Of a stretch of 64,000 nucleotides of DNA, positions 1-12,253 are shown in pieces. Below the pieces are notes generated by a model, which had not been told where the DNA came from, searched no databases, and saw only the letters and a list, made by a program, of their open reading frames with translations. This DNA comes from Cytospora piceicola (Eukaryota > Ascomycota > Sordariomycetes > Diaporthales > Cytosporaceae), in the NCBI GenBank assembly GCA_023375675.1, contig JALQBC010000025.1, positions 186,001 through 250,000 on the forward strand. The letters are read 5' to 3'. The position numbers and the translations under genes are program-made. Numbering within the stretch: position 1 is the stretch's first letter; the number at the start of each line of letters is the position of its first letter.

Positions 1-3000
1 GGACGCGGTCGCCGGCCCACTCGGCGGCGTTCATGCCGAACACGGACGTGAAGAAGGAGAGGGGGAGGAAGATGACGGTGAAGATGGTGAAGATCATGAC
101 CGAGAGGTTCTGCGAGCTGGCCAGCTCCGTCTGCAGCCGGGACCAGCGGACGTCGTCGACCTGGGCCTGGCGCTGGGCCATCTCGAGTAGTTTCTCGTAC
201 TGTGGGGGGTGGGGGGGTTTGTCGTCAGCAGGGTGGTTTGGTGGGTGAGGTATGGGAGTCTACTTTTTTTTTCCCCTCTGCCGCTGATGCGACAAGGGGG
301 CTTTCTGGTGTGAAATGAAAACAACAGTGGACTTACATCTCCTCTGGTCGCCGCGACCCTATCCAGCATCTCCGTCGTCTGCGACTTGTACTCGTCCAGT
401 CTCCCCAGCGCCTCGTGCAGGTACCCCTGCCCGTTGTGCGTAACGCCCCTGAGGCCGTCGCCCAGGTATATGTCCAGCATCCTCCCCAGCATGGCCGCCT
501 GCGTGTCGAACAGCTTGTTCAGCGTCTTGAGCTCGTCCTCCATGTCCCGCAGCTCCAGCAGGGCCGACGTGTTCTCGCGGTTCTCCCGCTCCGCCCTCTC
601 GATCTCGCGCCTGTGCCGCTTCTTGATGGACCGGGCGCTGCTGTCCCCGGGGTCCTCGTCCTCCGAGTCCGCCGCCGCCGCCCCGCCCGCGCCCCGGAAC
701 GTCTGCATCCGGAACTTGCGGAGGTTCCACGTCATGCGCTCCGTCAGCATGCCGATGGCCTCCTCGAAGACGCGGAACACCTGCAGGTCCGGGTGGGAGG
801 ACCGGTCGAGCAGGACGGTGACGGCGTGGAGCGCGACGAAGGCCGCCAGGTCGAGGGCGTTCTCGCACCTGCCCGTCAGGTCGCCGTTGAGCTCGTTGTA
901 GATGCTGTTCCTCAGGTCGGCCTGCTGGAACAGGGCGCCCTCGGACGGGCGGGACTCGCGCTTGGGGAAGAAGGTGGTGAGGGTCGACGTGTCGATGGCC
1001 CAGAGCCAGAGCTGGTCCACCATCAGGAGGTTCCCGTCCCGGAGCTCCGACTCGACCTCGTTCTCCGAGTCCGACGTGGCAATCTCCTTCTCCCTCTCCA
1101 CGACATCGTGTAGAAGTTTCGTGCCGACCGAGTACCTCTCTGCGAGGGACCTGATAGACTCCTCCTCGCGCGGGGTGAGCGCTGAGCTGAAGCGACTTGG
1201 CTTGTCCTCCTTCGTGAGCTTGTAGAGCATCTGGTCATCGTCACGCGCGTAAGTGTCCCTCAGAGAGGGGTACCCAAACTGGTCCAGCGTCCTCCGGCAG
1301 TTGAGAGGCGGGTCGTAGCCTAGGTATTCCCAGATCATGCGAAGCTCTAGGGACTCGAGATTGGCGATGTCCTCGGGCACGGGTCTTGCTCGACCATGAG
1401 CCAGCCTTCTTGTCATGATGTTTCGGCGTTTTACTATGTGTCGGTAGGTGTCAAAGTGGAGATACGGGAGGTAGAGATATAGACAAGTGGTCGGGTTGCC
1501 GGGATTGCCTAGGTTGGGACTCGAGTGCGGCGGTCGAGGGGATGGTGCGGAATCGGGCGAGATGAAGTGAACAGCGGGCTTGACGAAGGACGGCTGCGAC
1601 TGAGAGTGTCGACCGTGGACGTGCCGCGACACCCAGTTCTCGTTATTGAATAGCTTGCTGAAGTTTTGGTTCTGTGTCTCGGCCATCGTGTTGAATATGT
1701 CCTACAAAAGGAGTCAGCAATTTGGCGAGTACATGGTGCGCTAAGACTCGTGGCTTACCTTGACCCAAAGTGGATTTGTGAAGGGCAAATGAATCCACAT
1801 GAACTTCCTACTGGATGGGTTCGGCCTAGAAAACCCAGCCGTCAAGTCCTGAAGCGCCGAGGATTCACTATGTCTCAGAGCCCGACGCCTCGAAGCTGCG
1901 TGCAACCCTGCCTTGTCCGAGTCCGCCCTTGGGCGACGGCGGCGGCTCCTAGTTTCCCGGTCTGTGTTTGAAGCACCCTCTTCTGGAGGGACCTCTCGGT
2001 CCGTCGGGTCCGACATGGTACTAGTGGTGCCGCCGCTGCCCCGGCTCGAGGGCCGCTGAAAGCCAGGAGTGGAGAGCGTTGGGAGTGTAAGGCTGTGTGG
2101 ACGCCTCCCGGAAAGCTCTGGCAGCTCATGTTCCTCCGGCATGGTCGGCCTCGCGGACGGGAGGGTGACGATGATATCCGGGGAGGACGGACGCTCCTGC
2201 TCGCTGGAGCCGGACACGGCGGCGCTCAAGATCTTCTGCACGTTGGTCAGGATATTCAAGCCACCACTCCCACCACTCCCACCAGTCATGGCCGTGCCAG
2301 CCACAGCTTGAGCGCTGCTCCGATGTGGGGGGGCGCCGTGTCGCCGTGGCGCACACTTCAGGCGCTCCTCGAGGCACCTTTCAGGTCCCTGTTCGAGAAA
2401 CTCATTGAGATGATGCTTGGTATAATACAGCCTGATGTCTGATTCCAGACCTGCATCCGGATCATCGTAGAAGCCGATCAACTCAATCCTGACCTCATCC
2501 TTGAGCCAAAGTGGCGTGTGGATGGTCTGGCTGAGGGTCTCGGCTTTGGCCACCGCAGCTGCCAGATCGTGCAGATACGTGCCCATGGTCCGAGGGTTGG
2601 TGATTCCGAAAGACGCACAGTGGGCGTGGTCGCTCTGCAGCGACGAGTATATCGTCTCCTGCCGCACGCCCACGATTGCAGACTTGATAGAGACGATGGG
2701 GGCGCTGAACTGCACCTCGGTGGTGTTGCCGGAGCCCGATCCGGACAGTTCCGAGTCGATGGTCTCGTAGAACGTCCACAGTCTCATCTCGCTGGCAATG
2801 TCGGTGAAGTCGTCCTGCATCTTCAATAGGCTCTTGTTACCCACTCGAACGTCGCGCGCAAGAGTTCTCGGCAGCGGCCTTTGCAAATGGAGGAGCAGCT
2901 GGATGCTCTCACTCAAATTCCGCATGGACATGTAACTTGAGCCACGATGCGGGGTGGCAAAGAAAGTCACACCGTGGCAGTTGTAGAGAATGCCACGATA

Positions 3001-3765
3001 CTTCTCCTCTCGTCGGGCTATGAGAAGTGCCTGCTTGACCACCAGACCACCAATGCTGTGCGCAATGAAGAAAAGAGGACGAGACACGTGGTGGCCATCT
3101 CGCCTCTGGAGTACATTTTCAAGCAGATCCCTCGCAAGGCCATCGAGGGTAGTGTGGTCCGTCAGCTCACGGTGTCTGTAAAGCAGGACCCTAGCAGTAT
3201 TGGCGTATCGGCGGATACCTTGCCTGACCCAGAGGTGGGCGGCTTTGGGGAAGTTCCCCCCGATCCCTGGCGTGAGGATGGCATCGCCAGCCAGCTCCTT
3301 GACGGTGGGATAGCTGGTTAGTTCGTTGTCGTTGGGGTTCCCAAAGAATCCGTCGGGCAGAGGATCCCGCGTCCAAGTCTCAACCGGATCGGCGCCAGGA
3401 CAGGGCACGGTGACGATATCGACTAGGGTTTCATTATATCCAGAGCCGTTGATCTCCCCGTCCACTTGTGCAAAACCTGGTTCGGGGTCCCAATGGGACA
3501 TGCTTGTTCGGTTTGAAGTGGCATGTTCGCTGTCGTGTGAAGCAGCCAGTTGACGTTGTCGGGGTGAGATCAAACCGGTTGTCGATTGAGGCGTATTCTC
3601 AGAATGGTGATGATGGCCCTGTGCTGATGGGAACGAAGAAGGCCTGGAAGGGAGAGGCTCAGACTGGATGCGATGTGGGGAGTCGTCTTCCTCCAGTCTC
3701 GAGTCTTCTGCAGGCGCGTTGGACTCGTCGACTGGTGCGACGGTGTGTGGCCTTGCGCCCTCCAT
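1..3765 (-). CDS. Lipase/esterase-like plus CorA-like fusion protein (3' end cut by window)
   Basis: Three exons read on the minus strand: 3765-1759, 1701-337 and 199-1. Introns are 1758-1702 (GTAAGC..TAG) and 336-200 (GTAAGT..CAG), both phase 0. The N-terminal part (about residues 110-400) is an alpha/beta-hydrolase of the type found in fungal NACHT and ankyrin proteins. Its nucleophile-elbow motif is AHSIGG with Ser near 237, followed by FFATPHRGS. The middle is low-complexity and disordered. The rest (from about residue 660) resembles the fungal CorA-like cation-channel family: an YLPYLHFDTY motif, a charged coiled coil (about 1000-1120), then a hydrophobic helix ending in FGMN (residues 1178-1181), the CorA signature. 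The second CorA helix and stop lie beyond position 1. The exon joins rest on splice consensus and an unbroken frame. No NACHT or ankyrin block lies between the halves. Whether it transports cations or hydrolyses anything is not shown. Confidence 0.85.
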
Positions 3766-4624
3766 TCTCGACCTTCTCTTCGGGACAAGACGGGAAACAC
3801 CTCAACCAGAACCTCGGAAACAAAAAACTGGGAAATCGTCTCGGGTCATCTCCTCGAGCAGCAGTGACAAGGAGAGAAATGAAGCAGAAGCGGAGCAAGT
3901 GAACAAAAAGGAATATCATCCTGATGAAAAGGATGGGATCGATCAATGACAGTTCAAGAAGACGCACTACCAACCTTATAAGACTACGAAACAGCAGGCT
4001 GACACTGAGGATCGCGCCTGGTTCAGGTGCATGCATGCCCAGTTGGACATGGAGCCGTTCAAGCCACAACCGCCATCCGCAAAAACGGTTTGCCAGTCTG
4101 CCCACCATGGTACCAATATCAGTACACAGTAAACAGTACATGGTAGTATCACTCTCTATCGTCCCACAAGACCTGAAGCTCGCTTTTGCCCACACAGGCG
4201 CTGATCGAGCCTATCGAGCAGTCGAGGTGGTCAGAAACGAGGGTCACCCGCCAGGAGAGATGGGCCGTGACTGCTCATGACCAATATGCCGCTGCATGTC
4301 ACCGATATTTGCAGCGACCAGCCACTGGATCGACGCTGCGGCTGAAATCCTTCGCGAGCACAGTCATCTCCACCATGGCGCAGTTTAACACATTTGTGGG
4401 TTCACATCTCAAACGGGCTCATGGAGGACGGCTTAACGTTTGCAACGGTCAATGATTTCCAGATCTCGGAAGTGATCATTGATGGCATAGGTGGGATCAG
4501 GAGGAAAGTGAATGTGAAGAACCAGACAGTGGATCTTACACAGACGTTAGGTAGCAATGCCAAGCTACACCAAAGGCGGGGGAAAAAGGTGACAGAGACA
4601 AAAAGAAAAAAAGAAATTGTTGAG
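3766..4624. other. Intergenic spacer
   Basis: Upstream region of the lipase/CorA gene. Open frames exist on both strands (for example 3659-4195 minus) but have no recognisable protein pattern and overlap the gene's 5' end. I see no convincing gene. Confidence 0.6.
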
Positions 4625-4711
4625 GGTCTGGCCGGGGATTGAACCCGGGGCCTCTCGCATTGAACTTAGAGTAATCCCTAAGCGAGAATCATACCGCTAG
4701 ACCACCAGACC
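4625..4711 (-). tRNA. tRNA-Pro(AGG) with intron
   Basis: On the minus strand a perfect 7-bp acceptor stem (GGTCTGG with CCAGACC) encloses a D arm containing TGGTCTAGCGGTATGA. The anticodon arm has the CTCGC/GCGAG stem and TTAGG loop. The T arm has CCGGG-TTCAATC-CCCGG. The anticodon reads AGG. About 16 nt interrupt the loop one base after the anticodon, the standard place for nuclear tRNA introns. The CCA end is not encoded, as expected for a eukaryotic tRNA gene. Confidence 0.93.
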
Positions 4712-6321
4712 TCAGAAGCGATGGTCGCTCGTTGGTTGAGATGCTGGCTTTGCGGGGGTATTATATTCATGACTCAACTTGAAGCCACACAATACGACTT
4801 CGGTGCCAAATGTCCCTACTAATAAGGCCGACTTCTAACACTTTTCGTTTTCCTTGGCACTACCACCTTCTCGACCATGAATTTCAAGCACTATGGAAGG
4901 TTACGTATACCAACCTAGGTAGGTATGTATGGAAGGTTACATGTCTGGAAGGTTATGTGTATGGAAGGTTATCCATATGAAAGGTTATCCATAGGGAGGC
5001 CGATGCGTCTGGTAGGTATAAAGGGAGTTCTAAGTTATATGTTCGGCCCTCTGGTTATCGAGTACACTACAGAGTTTGTAGGCAGCCATTCCATGGCACC
5101 TGGGGGGCCTGGCGCTGCAGTGCGCGACATATAGGGCAAAAAACATTTCGATCAGAGTTTCAAAGGGTTGGTTGATTTCACGTAAACGGGAGTGCGTCGT
5201 AGGTTTCCGCATCAGCACGCCGTTATTATCACTTCTCCAGAACCAATATGTTGTTGATAGCTTGTCACTCTTCAGCACAGCTTGTTTGGTAACAATTAGA
5301 ACATGATGATCCAGTTGACTACCTCGGTATACTCACACTTTGGCCAATATAAAGTGCAACCCAATCCGGATTGCCGACCTTGCAGTCCTCGACTACTCCC
5401 AGGTACCATCTAGGCCGGTCTGGAAAATGCTTCTGGACTGGCAAGGACTTCAAGTGTTGGACATGGAGGGGGGCGGGGCGGGGGGCCCCATTCAGTGGCC
5501 TACATATTCACCTTCAATGAAGACTTGAAGTCAAACCAAATCTCCAGCTTCTTAATATCAGGTATCAACACGAGCTGGATCTAACTGAAAAACAGGCACG
5601 ATGGCATGTATGGTACAGTCTTCAATTCCAGTGTGTGTGTTGTGTTGTTAAAGGAGAGTAAACAAACAGGCCTAAAGCCTAAGGGAAGGGAAGGAAATAG
5701 GTGTAGGTAAAGGAAGTAACGCTGTAGGCCTGATTACGTAACACTTAACCCAAAGAGCTTCTGGTGGCCATATTTATCAAAGTGAACCTCAAATTAAATT
5801 GCTAAACGAATTTGCCGTCCTAAGGGGTATGTGTATAGCTGGCGGCTCCACCCAAACCTTGAAAATACATCCTTCGGTGGGACATTGGTCACGATACGGC
5901 TCAGGTCAGAATTCATACTGAGGTAGAAAAGTGGTGAAGCGTAGCGGAGGAGTCGGGCACAAGGTTGCGACTGGTGGGCGACATAGCATAGCTTTTCCTA
6001 CTACTGCAAATGTATGGGAAGGTGATTTGTAGAGGGATTGGTCGACACAAATTTCTTAGTCCTGGGTTGGTCCATCACATGCAATGTATCTTCGAATGTA
6101 TCTCTGAACGCTCTACATATGTAGAGAGGGCTCGTTGAGAGTTTGTAGTGTTATAGAAGACGCGCGCCTTTCTCACCTCGAACCTCGAAATCTCGAACAA
6201 ATCGTCCCTTTATTTCGATGCTCACTATAGCAAACACTGAAGTCACATAAATTCCGTTTCTATCAGCAGACAAATCTTACGGCGCACCCCGAGCTGCCTT
6301 AGATCTACCTACACTACAAAC
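4712..6321. other. Intergenic spacer
   Basis: No gene found. It contains the short degenerate tandem repeat at 4891-4994 and a CCTAGGTA-type motif near 4914-4924. The last part (about 6150-6321) is the likely promoter and 5' leader of the plus-strand gene at 6322. Confidence 0.6.
4891..4994. repeat. Degenerate tandem repeat, unit TATGGAAGGTTA
   Basis: Five imperfect copies of a GGAAGGTTA-containing unit are spaced 15-36 nt apart, with a CCTAGGTAGGTA motif between the first and second copies. It lies in the spacer between the tRNA-Pro gene and the gene at 6322. Confidence 0.75.
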
Positions 6322-7306
6322 ATGGCGGACCGATGTCAGCACGCCCCCCCTGTCGACTTCCCAGATTGTACCCTGCGCGGTGCCCACCACCAGACTATCG
6401 ACGGCCCGACGGCCCTTACCGAAGCACAAAAGATTGATCTCAGCCATGTGCTCTTGAGGGTCAAGCAGCAGCTGCTTGGCACCAGTTGTGCTCCTCCGAC
6501 GAACGAAGAGCTGAAGTGGTTTCTTGTTTCCGTCTTCAACATGTGGACGTCGGGAGCAAGACACACTGCTCCCGACAGCGCAATGTTGAAGACGAGCCTG
6601 TCGTCCAAGAACGTGGAGGTGGCCGTCCTGAATGAGGCGTGCCCCAGTGGCAAAGAGGTTACAACGGAGCTCAAACGCCGCGGTGTCCCAACAGGAATCA
6701 ACTAAGGACCGAGCCACAAAGCGCTTGGTGGCTGACTACAACGGAGCTACAAAGTTTCCCGACCGTATGCGCGGTGCTGCGGTGTTCATGCGCGCCCAGC
6801 TGGGCGACGGAGGCCAGGTCACTATCCAGCTAGTGACCAAGAAGGGCAACTTCTTGTCACCTGATGTGAAGAAGACGTGGCTTGCGGGCACCAACGAGCT
6901 CGACGCAATCTTCGAGGCATTCAATACCCATGATATGTACGAGGTCAGCCGTGTCAACCAGTAAGTCTTCCATGGTGGCTGGTGGTTTTGTTTTTGGACT
7001 CCTGTGCCTTGTTTTTCCTACTTGCTAACCAAATGCCATTGCAGGTACAACATCGGCGTTGCCATTTTCATTGCGAGAAACCGGGTCACCGCTTGGGGCA
7101 ACGGCGCCGCCGTCGACGACGAGGACCACCGCAACGGTGAGCCATGGCACAAGTTGACCGTGATCAACACGATCCGACGGGCCGCAAGTCAGGGGGCTTC
7201 GGAGACTGCTACCGAAGCCTTGACGAGGTTGAAGGACCTCCCCCCCTACACCATGTTCCCGGGCGTGCCTTCGGAGGAGGTGGTTGCGGCCAACCATGCA
7301 GATTGA
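6322..7306 (+). CDS. Hypothetical protein, one exon junction unresolved
   Basis: I do not recognise this protein. Three coding blocks can be seen. The first runs 6322-about 6657 (start MADRCQHAPP) and stays open to 6705 in its own frame. The second is in another frame, open from 6632 to 6960. The third is 7045-7306, ending in a TGA. The second intron is clear: 6961-7044, GTAAGT donor, GCTAAC branch site, GCAG acceptor, phase 2. The link between blocks one and two needs an intron of length 1 modulo 3. Candidates such as 6658-6706 (49 nt) or 6658-6754 (97 nt, with a GCTGAC branch site) use a poor GTTACA donor. A real frameshift is the alternative. The C-terminal part looks globular and soluble, with no signal peptide or membrane helix. 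Confidence 0.5.
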
Positions 7307-7575
7307 GGGATATAGGATCGCTGGGGTTTGGGGGTGGTTTTCTTGTTTATGCTGTGGTTTTTTTTGGGCCTGGGGTTTCCGACCACGATGGCTGGTGGTG
7401 TTTCGGGATCTAGTGCTCTCATGTCAAGGGCTGTCAAGGCATAGATAGGTGCGTCGCAGGCAGGGGTGCGTCAAAACTAGGGGGGGTCTGACCATCCGTA
7501 GTTATTTCCTCCTGGCTGAAAAGAAAGTAATGAATAAAAAAAGATGAAAATAAAAATAATCAAAAAAAGAATCTT

Positions 7576-7675
7576 TGATGAGACTGGGACTTGAACCCAG
7601 GAGGATTGCTCCACCAGGAAATTGGTGTTAAGGTGAACCTTAACCTGGCGCCATAACCAACTCGGCCATCTCACC
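7576..7675 (-). tRNA. tRNA-Leu(AAG) with intron
   Basis: On the minus strand, GGTGAGA pairs with TCTCATC (one G-T pair). The D arm contains TGGCCGAGTTGGTTA and the anticodon stem is CCAGG/CCTGG with the loop TTAAGG, giving anticodon AAG. An intron of about 18 nt follows base 37. A long variable arm and the T arm (CTGGG-TTCAAGT-CCCAG) identify a class II tRNA. The discriminator base A is at 7576. Confidence 0.93.
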
Positions 7676-9791
7676 GATTGTTGAAAACATTGACGACGCG
7701 GGTGTCCATGAGTCAAGACAGCTAGACGGTGGGGACACGAAACGAGCCGGTGTAGCGCTCATCACATTCACAGGCCTTTTATATAAACTCTCATTCAAAG
7801 GAACATACCTTATTACAGCTTTGCGCTTCCAACATGGAATCGTGCTTTCAAGGTCAGCAAGCGATTTGGAATACCATGGCAAGCATGAGTATGTAGGCAG
7901 CACTTGAGTAGGCAGTGGGCAGTGTGCGGTGCAAAATTAAACATAATCAATCAAGCACTCAAGTGCTTCATACCACACTCCCAGGCTCCTTTGATGTGTC
8001 GATGTCGAATCATTCTCGGAGCCTGCCTCAGAGGAAAATCCCAGAGGTAACAGCGTGACCAGTAATAGTCAGACTCTTAATCTTATTTTGGGTCTCAGGG
8101 CTGCATGTGGTCATTCTTGTTGCTATTGCTCGGCTGCATGGCCTTATTTTTATCTATGTATTCCAAAGTATTCGACATCTATGTCGCGGCTTTGTTGTCG
8201 GACGCTGGAGTCCGAACGTTGAGCTATCGATTGAAACACTCAATAGCAAAAGGTAGTGCGTTAATAAATCGCATAGCACTACGGCGTTCCTATCTCAGGA
8301 CGACGCATGCTCACAAATGGAATAGAACAAAATTTGGTCACTTTGAACCATGAAATCTACTCCACGAAACTGGATATTGCAGCCACTGGAATACATACCT
8401 ATATCAATGCGTCTTTTAAAGATAACAGTCTTGAATTCATCACGGTAATGGAAAGACGTGGGCAGGAGCAATGGACTGGCATAGATATCAGTCCAGATAC
8501 ATCGGCTGGGGACAGCCTCATGACATCTGGTTGCCTCATGCAGATCAGAACGATGTTACTTTTGACAGCATGCCCAATTTTTCGGTGCCATGCCGAGAGA
8601 CGCAGAAACATCAAGTCAAGTTTCAGCAACTCGTTACGACCCTACGAAACTTAAACCCAGGGCTGATGGTGGTAATTATACAACTACATCGCACTGGAAA
8701 ACCATAAAACCTGTTGGGGCAGGGCCTTGTTTGGATATGACCCCAGTGTAGATGGAAGTGGGAACACAAATTTCGGGACCCGGTGCAAAGCAGCTTGGGA
8801 AAACGCCGTGACCGTTCCATTTCGTAAAATATCAGCATAGTATCCTATTCCTTGTGTAGCATCTTCAAAAGCCTGGTAGCTTGCAATAGTTTGCAGCAAC
8901 AAAACTCTCTACCAACCCAATATGCCTCAATGTCTAGTCGTATGTTTCATTATCTGCGAGTCCGTCTTCCCCCAGAATACTAGGGTACTCAAGCAAGTAG
9001 AATTGAGACATCTGGACGAAGCGATCAGGAGAGGAAATAAGCGAATTAAAAGACGAGATGTCATTGTTGGTTGCAGGACAGCAAGATGATTCCAACTACA
9101 TATATCTACAGGGAAGTCTCGGCACATCGGCTGTATTTGACCCAGTAGCGGTATCCCTCCCACTGTGGTGACCTCAGCTCTACCTAGGTATATATATCCC
9201 ATTTTAGGAATGTATATAAGCTAGGACTGAATGTCCAGTCGGGAGGGAGTACAATTAGCCCTAACCCTGATCCGGTGCTCAGATGTCGACGTCGTTGGTA
9301 GGGTTCGGGTTCTTCCCGGGTGGGCAGGGCTTGACTTACATAAGCCACCCCGCCAGCCCAATAAAGCTTCAATTTCACAGCTCCAAAAACTCTGAGCTTC
9401 CCTCTCTTCTCTTCCATCCACCATGCCAACATCGACTCCGATGTCTTGGTTTTGGTCGTGGACTCGGCCATTGGGCCCTCCGGTTGAGCCACACAATCGA
9501 CATACGGCATGATTCTCGTCAAGGTAAGCTTCCTGCATTTGTCTCATTTCCTTTCTCTCGTTCCCTGCGCTGGAACACCCAACCTGCAAAATGATGAACA
9601 CACTTCTAGTGCTCTTAAGAACGGCCAACTGAAAGTCAAACCCATGTTGATTCAAAATTGAATTCAAGCTCAACAGTCTGATTTTGCTCCCTCAACTCAT
9701 GTCATACAAAACAAAAACCTTCTGTTATAGGCCTTGTGTGCTAACTCAAGCCTGCTACAGTGACAGATCAACACATCCTTCAATCCGGGTT
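7676..9791. other. Intergenic spacer
   Basis: About 2.1 kb between the tRNA-Leu gene and the 3' end of the beta-lactamase-like gene. Open frames up to about 150 codons occur (such as 9221-9673 minus), but none has a recognisable domain, coding-like composition or consistent splice structure. A CCTAGGTA-type motif with an adjacent TATATATA lies at about 9182-9198. Confidence 0.6.
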
Positions 9792-11835
9792 TTACTCGAT
9801 CCTGTCGAACCACACCAAACCCTCTACCATATCATCATCTCCATTCGTAGACAACCAGGTAATGCCCAACGCTTCCGCCACGCCATTGGCACCGACGCGG
9901 AACTGCGCCGGGGCGTACTCCTTCATAGGCCCCCCCGGGTTTTCGAACATGAACTCGAACATCATCCAGTATTCGCCTGTTACATGCTCGAACTCGTTGA
10001 CGGTCGGCCAGGTTGCATCCAGCCTTGTCGCCGTGAGCGTTGCCTCTGGCCGTTTCGTCGAGCCGGGTTTGGCAAGCTCCAGCGTGAAGTTGAGGTAGCC
10101 TGGGTGGAAATACGTCCCTGTGTAGGCCTCGATGGGGAGGGATGTCGAAATGGCTGGCAGTGGCCTGTCTGGGTAGTACTTGGCGATGGCCTGGTCGAGT
10201 TTGGCGTCCATCTTCTCTTGCCAGTTTTCGTTTCTGAGCCCATACATAGTTAGCACCCATTTTCCCCAACAATATACAAGAGTTTGAATCTGCAAGACGT
10301 ACTTAGATCCCCAGTCATGTCTCTCGTCCTCGGGAACGCCCAACTTATCGTCGATCAGCCCCCAAAGCAGGACCAGGCCCAGCGCGTTTGAGCTTATCGC
10401 CGTGTTGCCAAACGTGACGACGCCAAAGTCCAGGTCCGGGAAGAAATAGACCTCCGCACCGTAGGCATGCATGCCACCAGAGTGAGCCCAGAACTTGTGC
10501 CCCCGATAACTCGCAGTCAGCCAGCCCAGACCGTACATGAGCGGCGAGTCGTACGGCCCCTCGTCCCCGCCCGGAGAGGGCAGGGCGTCCCCAGGCGCCA
10601 CGATGACCCGCGGCGTCTTGACGGCCCTGTGGCCCTCCTTCGGCACGGGCCCGTCCTCGCGGAGCAGGCTCCGGATCCACCGCGCGTAGTCCTCCACGTT
10701 GGACATGACGGACCCCGCGCCGCCGATCTCGTCCGTCGGCATGAACTCGACGCGCACGAACCCGCCGCCGCCGCTCCCGTCCCTGTCTCTGTCCCACGCG
10801 TACCCGTCCGCGAGGTGCTCCGGCGCGGCGGCCGCGTCCCCGAGCGAGAAGTACGTGCTGCGCATGCCGAGCGGCGCCCAGACCCACTCCCGCAGCACGT
10901 CGCCGAGCCAGCGGCCGCCCGCGAGCGTCTCGGCGGCGTGGGTCGCCGCGACGTACATCTGGTTGCAGTACTGCCACCTCGTGCGGGGGGCCGCGTTGAG
11001 GGGGAGGTAGCGCAGGGCGCGGACGCCGTCCCTCACCGTCGCCGTGCGGGGCTCGCCGTTGCTGCTGTTGTTGTCGGCGGCGCCGCTGACCCGGTGCGCC
11101 GAGGCCTTGTCGTGCCGGGGCAGGCCGGTCCTGTGGGAGAGGGCGTCCTCGAGGGTGACGTGGGTGGTTGCCCAGTCGTCTGCGAGGACGAAGTCCTCTG
11201 GGATGATATCGTGGACGGGCGTGGTCCAACCGAGGTGGCTGGTGGTGCCCGGGAGGGCCGGGATGGTGTAGTTGCCGGACTCGATCATGATGGAGAGGGT
11301 TGCTGCCGTGAAGGCCTTGGACGTGCTGGCGCAGTAGAAGAGTGTTGAGGGGGTCACGGGCGTGGATGGGTAGGTTGCTATGCCGTAGCCCTGGGGGACG
11401 TTGTGAGTGAGTGGGCCGGATGTGATTCTGCTCTCACCACGAGAAACACGATGGGTATAAGAGAGTCGTGGAGGCTCTCAATCGTCCGCACCCGCACCGA
11501 GGACATTATTGACTGTGCATTGGATGTATGTCACTTGATATACAACCCGATTCGATACCAGAACTGACAACCAAGCCTTGTGTGAGACTCCCGGAATAGA
11601 TGGGTTCAGTTGGTCGTACCTCAGTCCAGATATTATTCCCGTCCACAACACCGATTGCCATGCCCGGCACATGCCATTTCTCCAGCAGCTCGTCGACATG
11701 CTTCCTAAAATCATCGGTGAAGGGGCTCTTCCCCTTCTTGTTTCCCCCACCCAGGGGCTTCTGGACGCCCTCTGCTGCGACGATCTGGCTGGCGCAGAGC
11801 GCACCGAGCACCAGTTGGTGATAAGACGAGCGCAT
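9792..11835 (-). CDS. Secreted beta-lactamase-fold serine hydrolase
   Basis: Exons on the minus strand are 11835-11620, 11390-10303 and 10233-9792. Introns are 11619-11391 (GTACGA..CAG, phase 0) and 10302-10234 (GTACGT, GCTAAC branch, CAG). The product is 581 aa. Residues 1-21 form a signal peptide. The class C beta-lactamase / penicillin-binding protein fold is marked by S94-T-S-K97 (SxxK nucleophile motif), Y213-C-N215 (YxN) and an AHSGG near residue 355 standing in for KTG. A C-terminal extension (about 470-581) is typical of fungal members. In fungi this family includes esterases, amidases and transesterases acting on secondary metabolites, so true beta-lactamase activity should not be assumed. 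The second intron is a multiple of three and stays open if retained, so a 23-residue insertion isoform is possible. Confidence 0.88.
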
Positions 11836-12215
11836 TTTTACAATCTCATGCTTTTCGGTTGGTCACCAAATAAGAAAGCAAAGGCAAGTGTTGAATGAAC
11901 TTGCACAGGTTTGGTATACGCTACACCATGACGCTGATCCCAGGTAAAGTTACCCCGATATTACATGGTGACGTTATACCGGAGATGCATGGGCTTGAAT
12001 CCCACTGGTGATATCTTGCCGGGTGGTTGATGACTAAGTTAATTCCCCCCATTGGATTGTTTTGCTTGGGGACTTAACCAGGTGAAGGCGACGGACAACC
12101 GGAGACTACTGCCTCTATGATAGGTTCCCTAGGCAGACTGCACACTACCCTTGGGGGCTTACTTATATATGTACAGAAGGGCATGGGTGGACATCGGTAG
12201 ATATATATACTGACA

Positions 12216-12253
<38 letters not shown>

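Noticed and set aside
3659..4195. 178-codon open frame on the minus strand
   Set aside because: Overlaps the 5' end of the lipase/CorA gene, has no conserved pattern, and its composition looks like a shadow frame.
9510..9531. ATG followed after five codons by a GTAAGC donor-like site
   Set aside because: Resembles a tiny first exon, but I found no downstream exon that continues it.
9221..9673. 150-codon open frame on the minus strand
   Set aside because: No recognisable domain or splice context, and overlapping frames on both strands are equally open.
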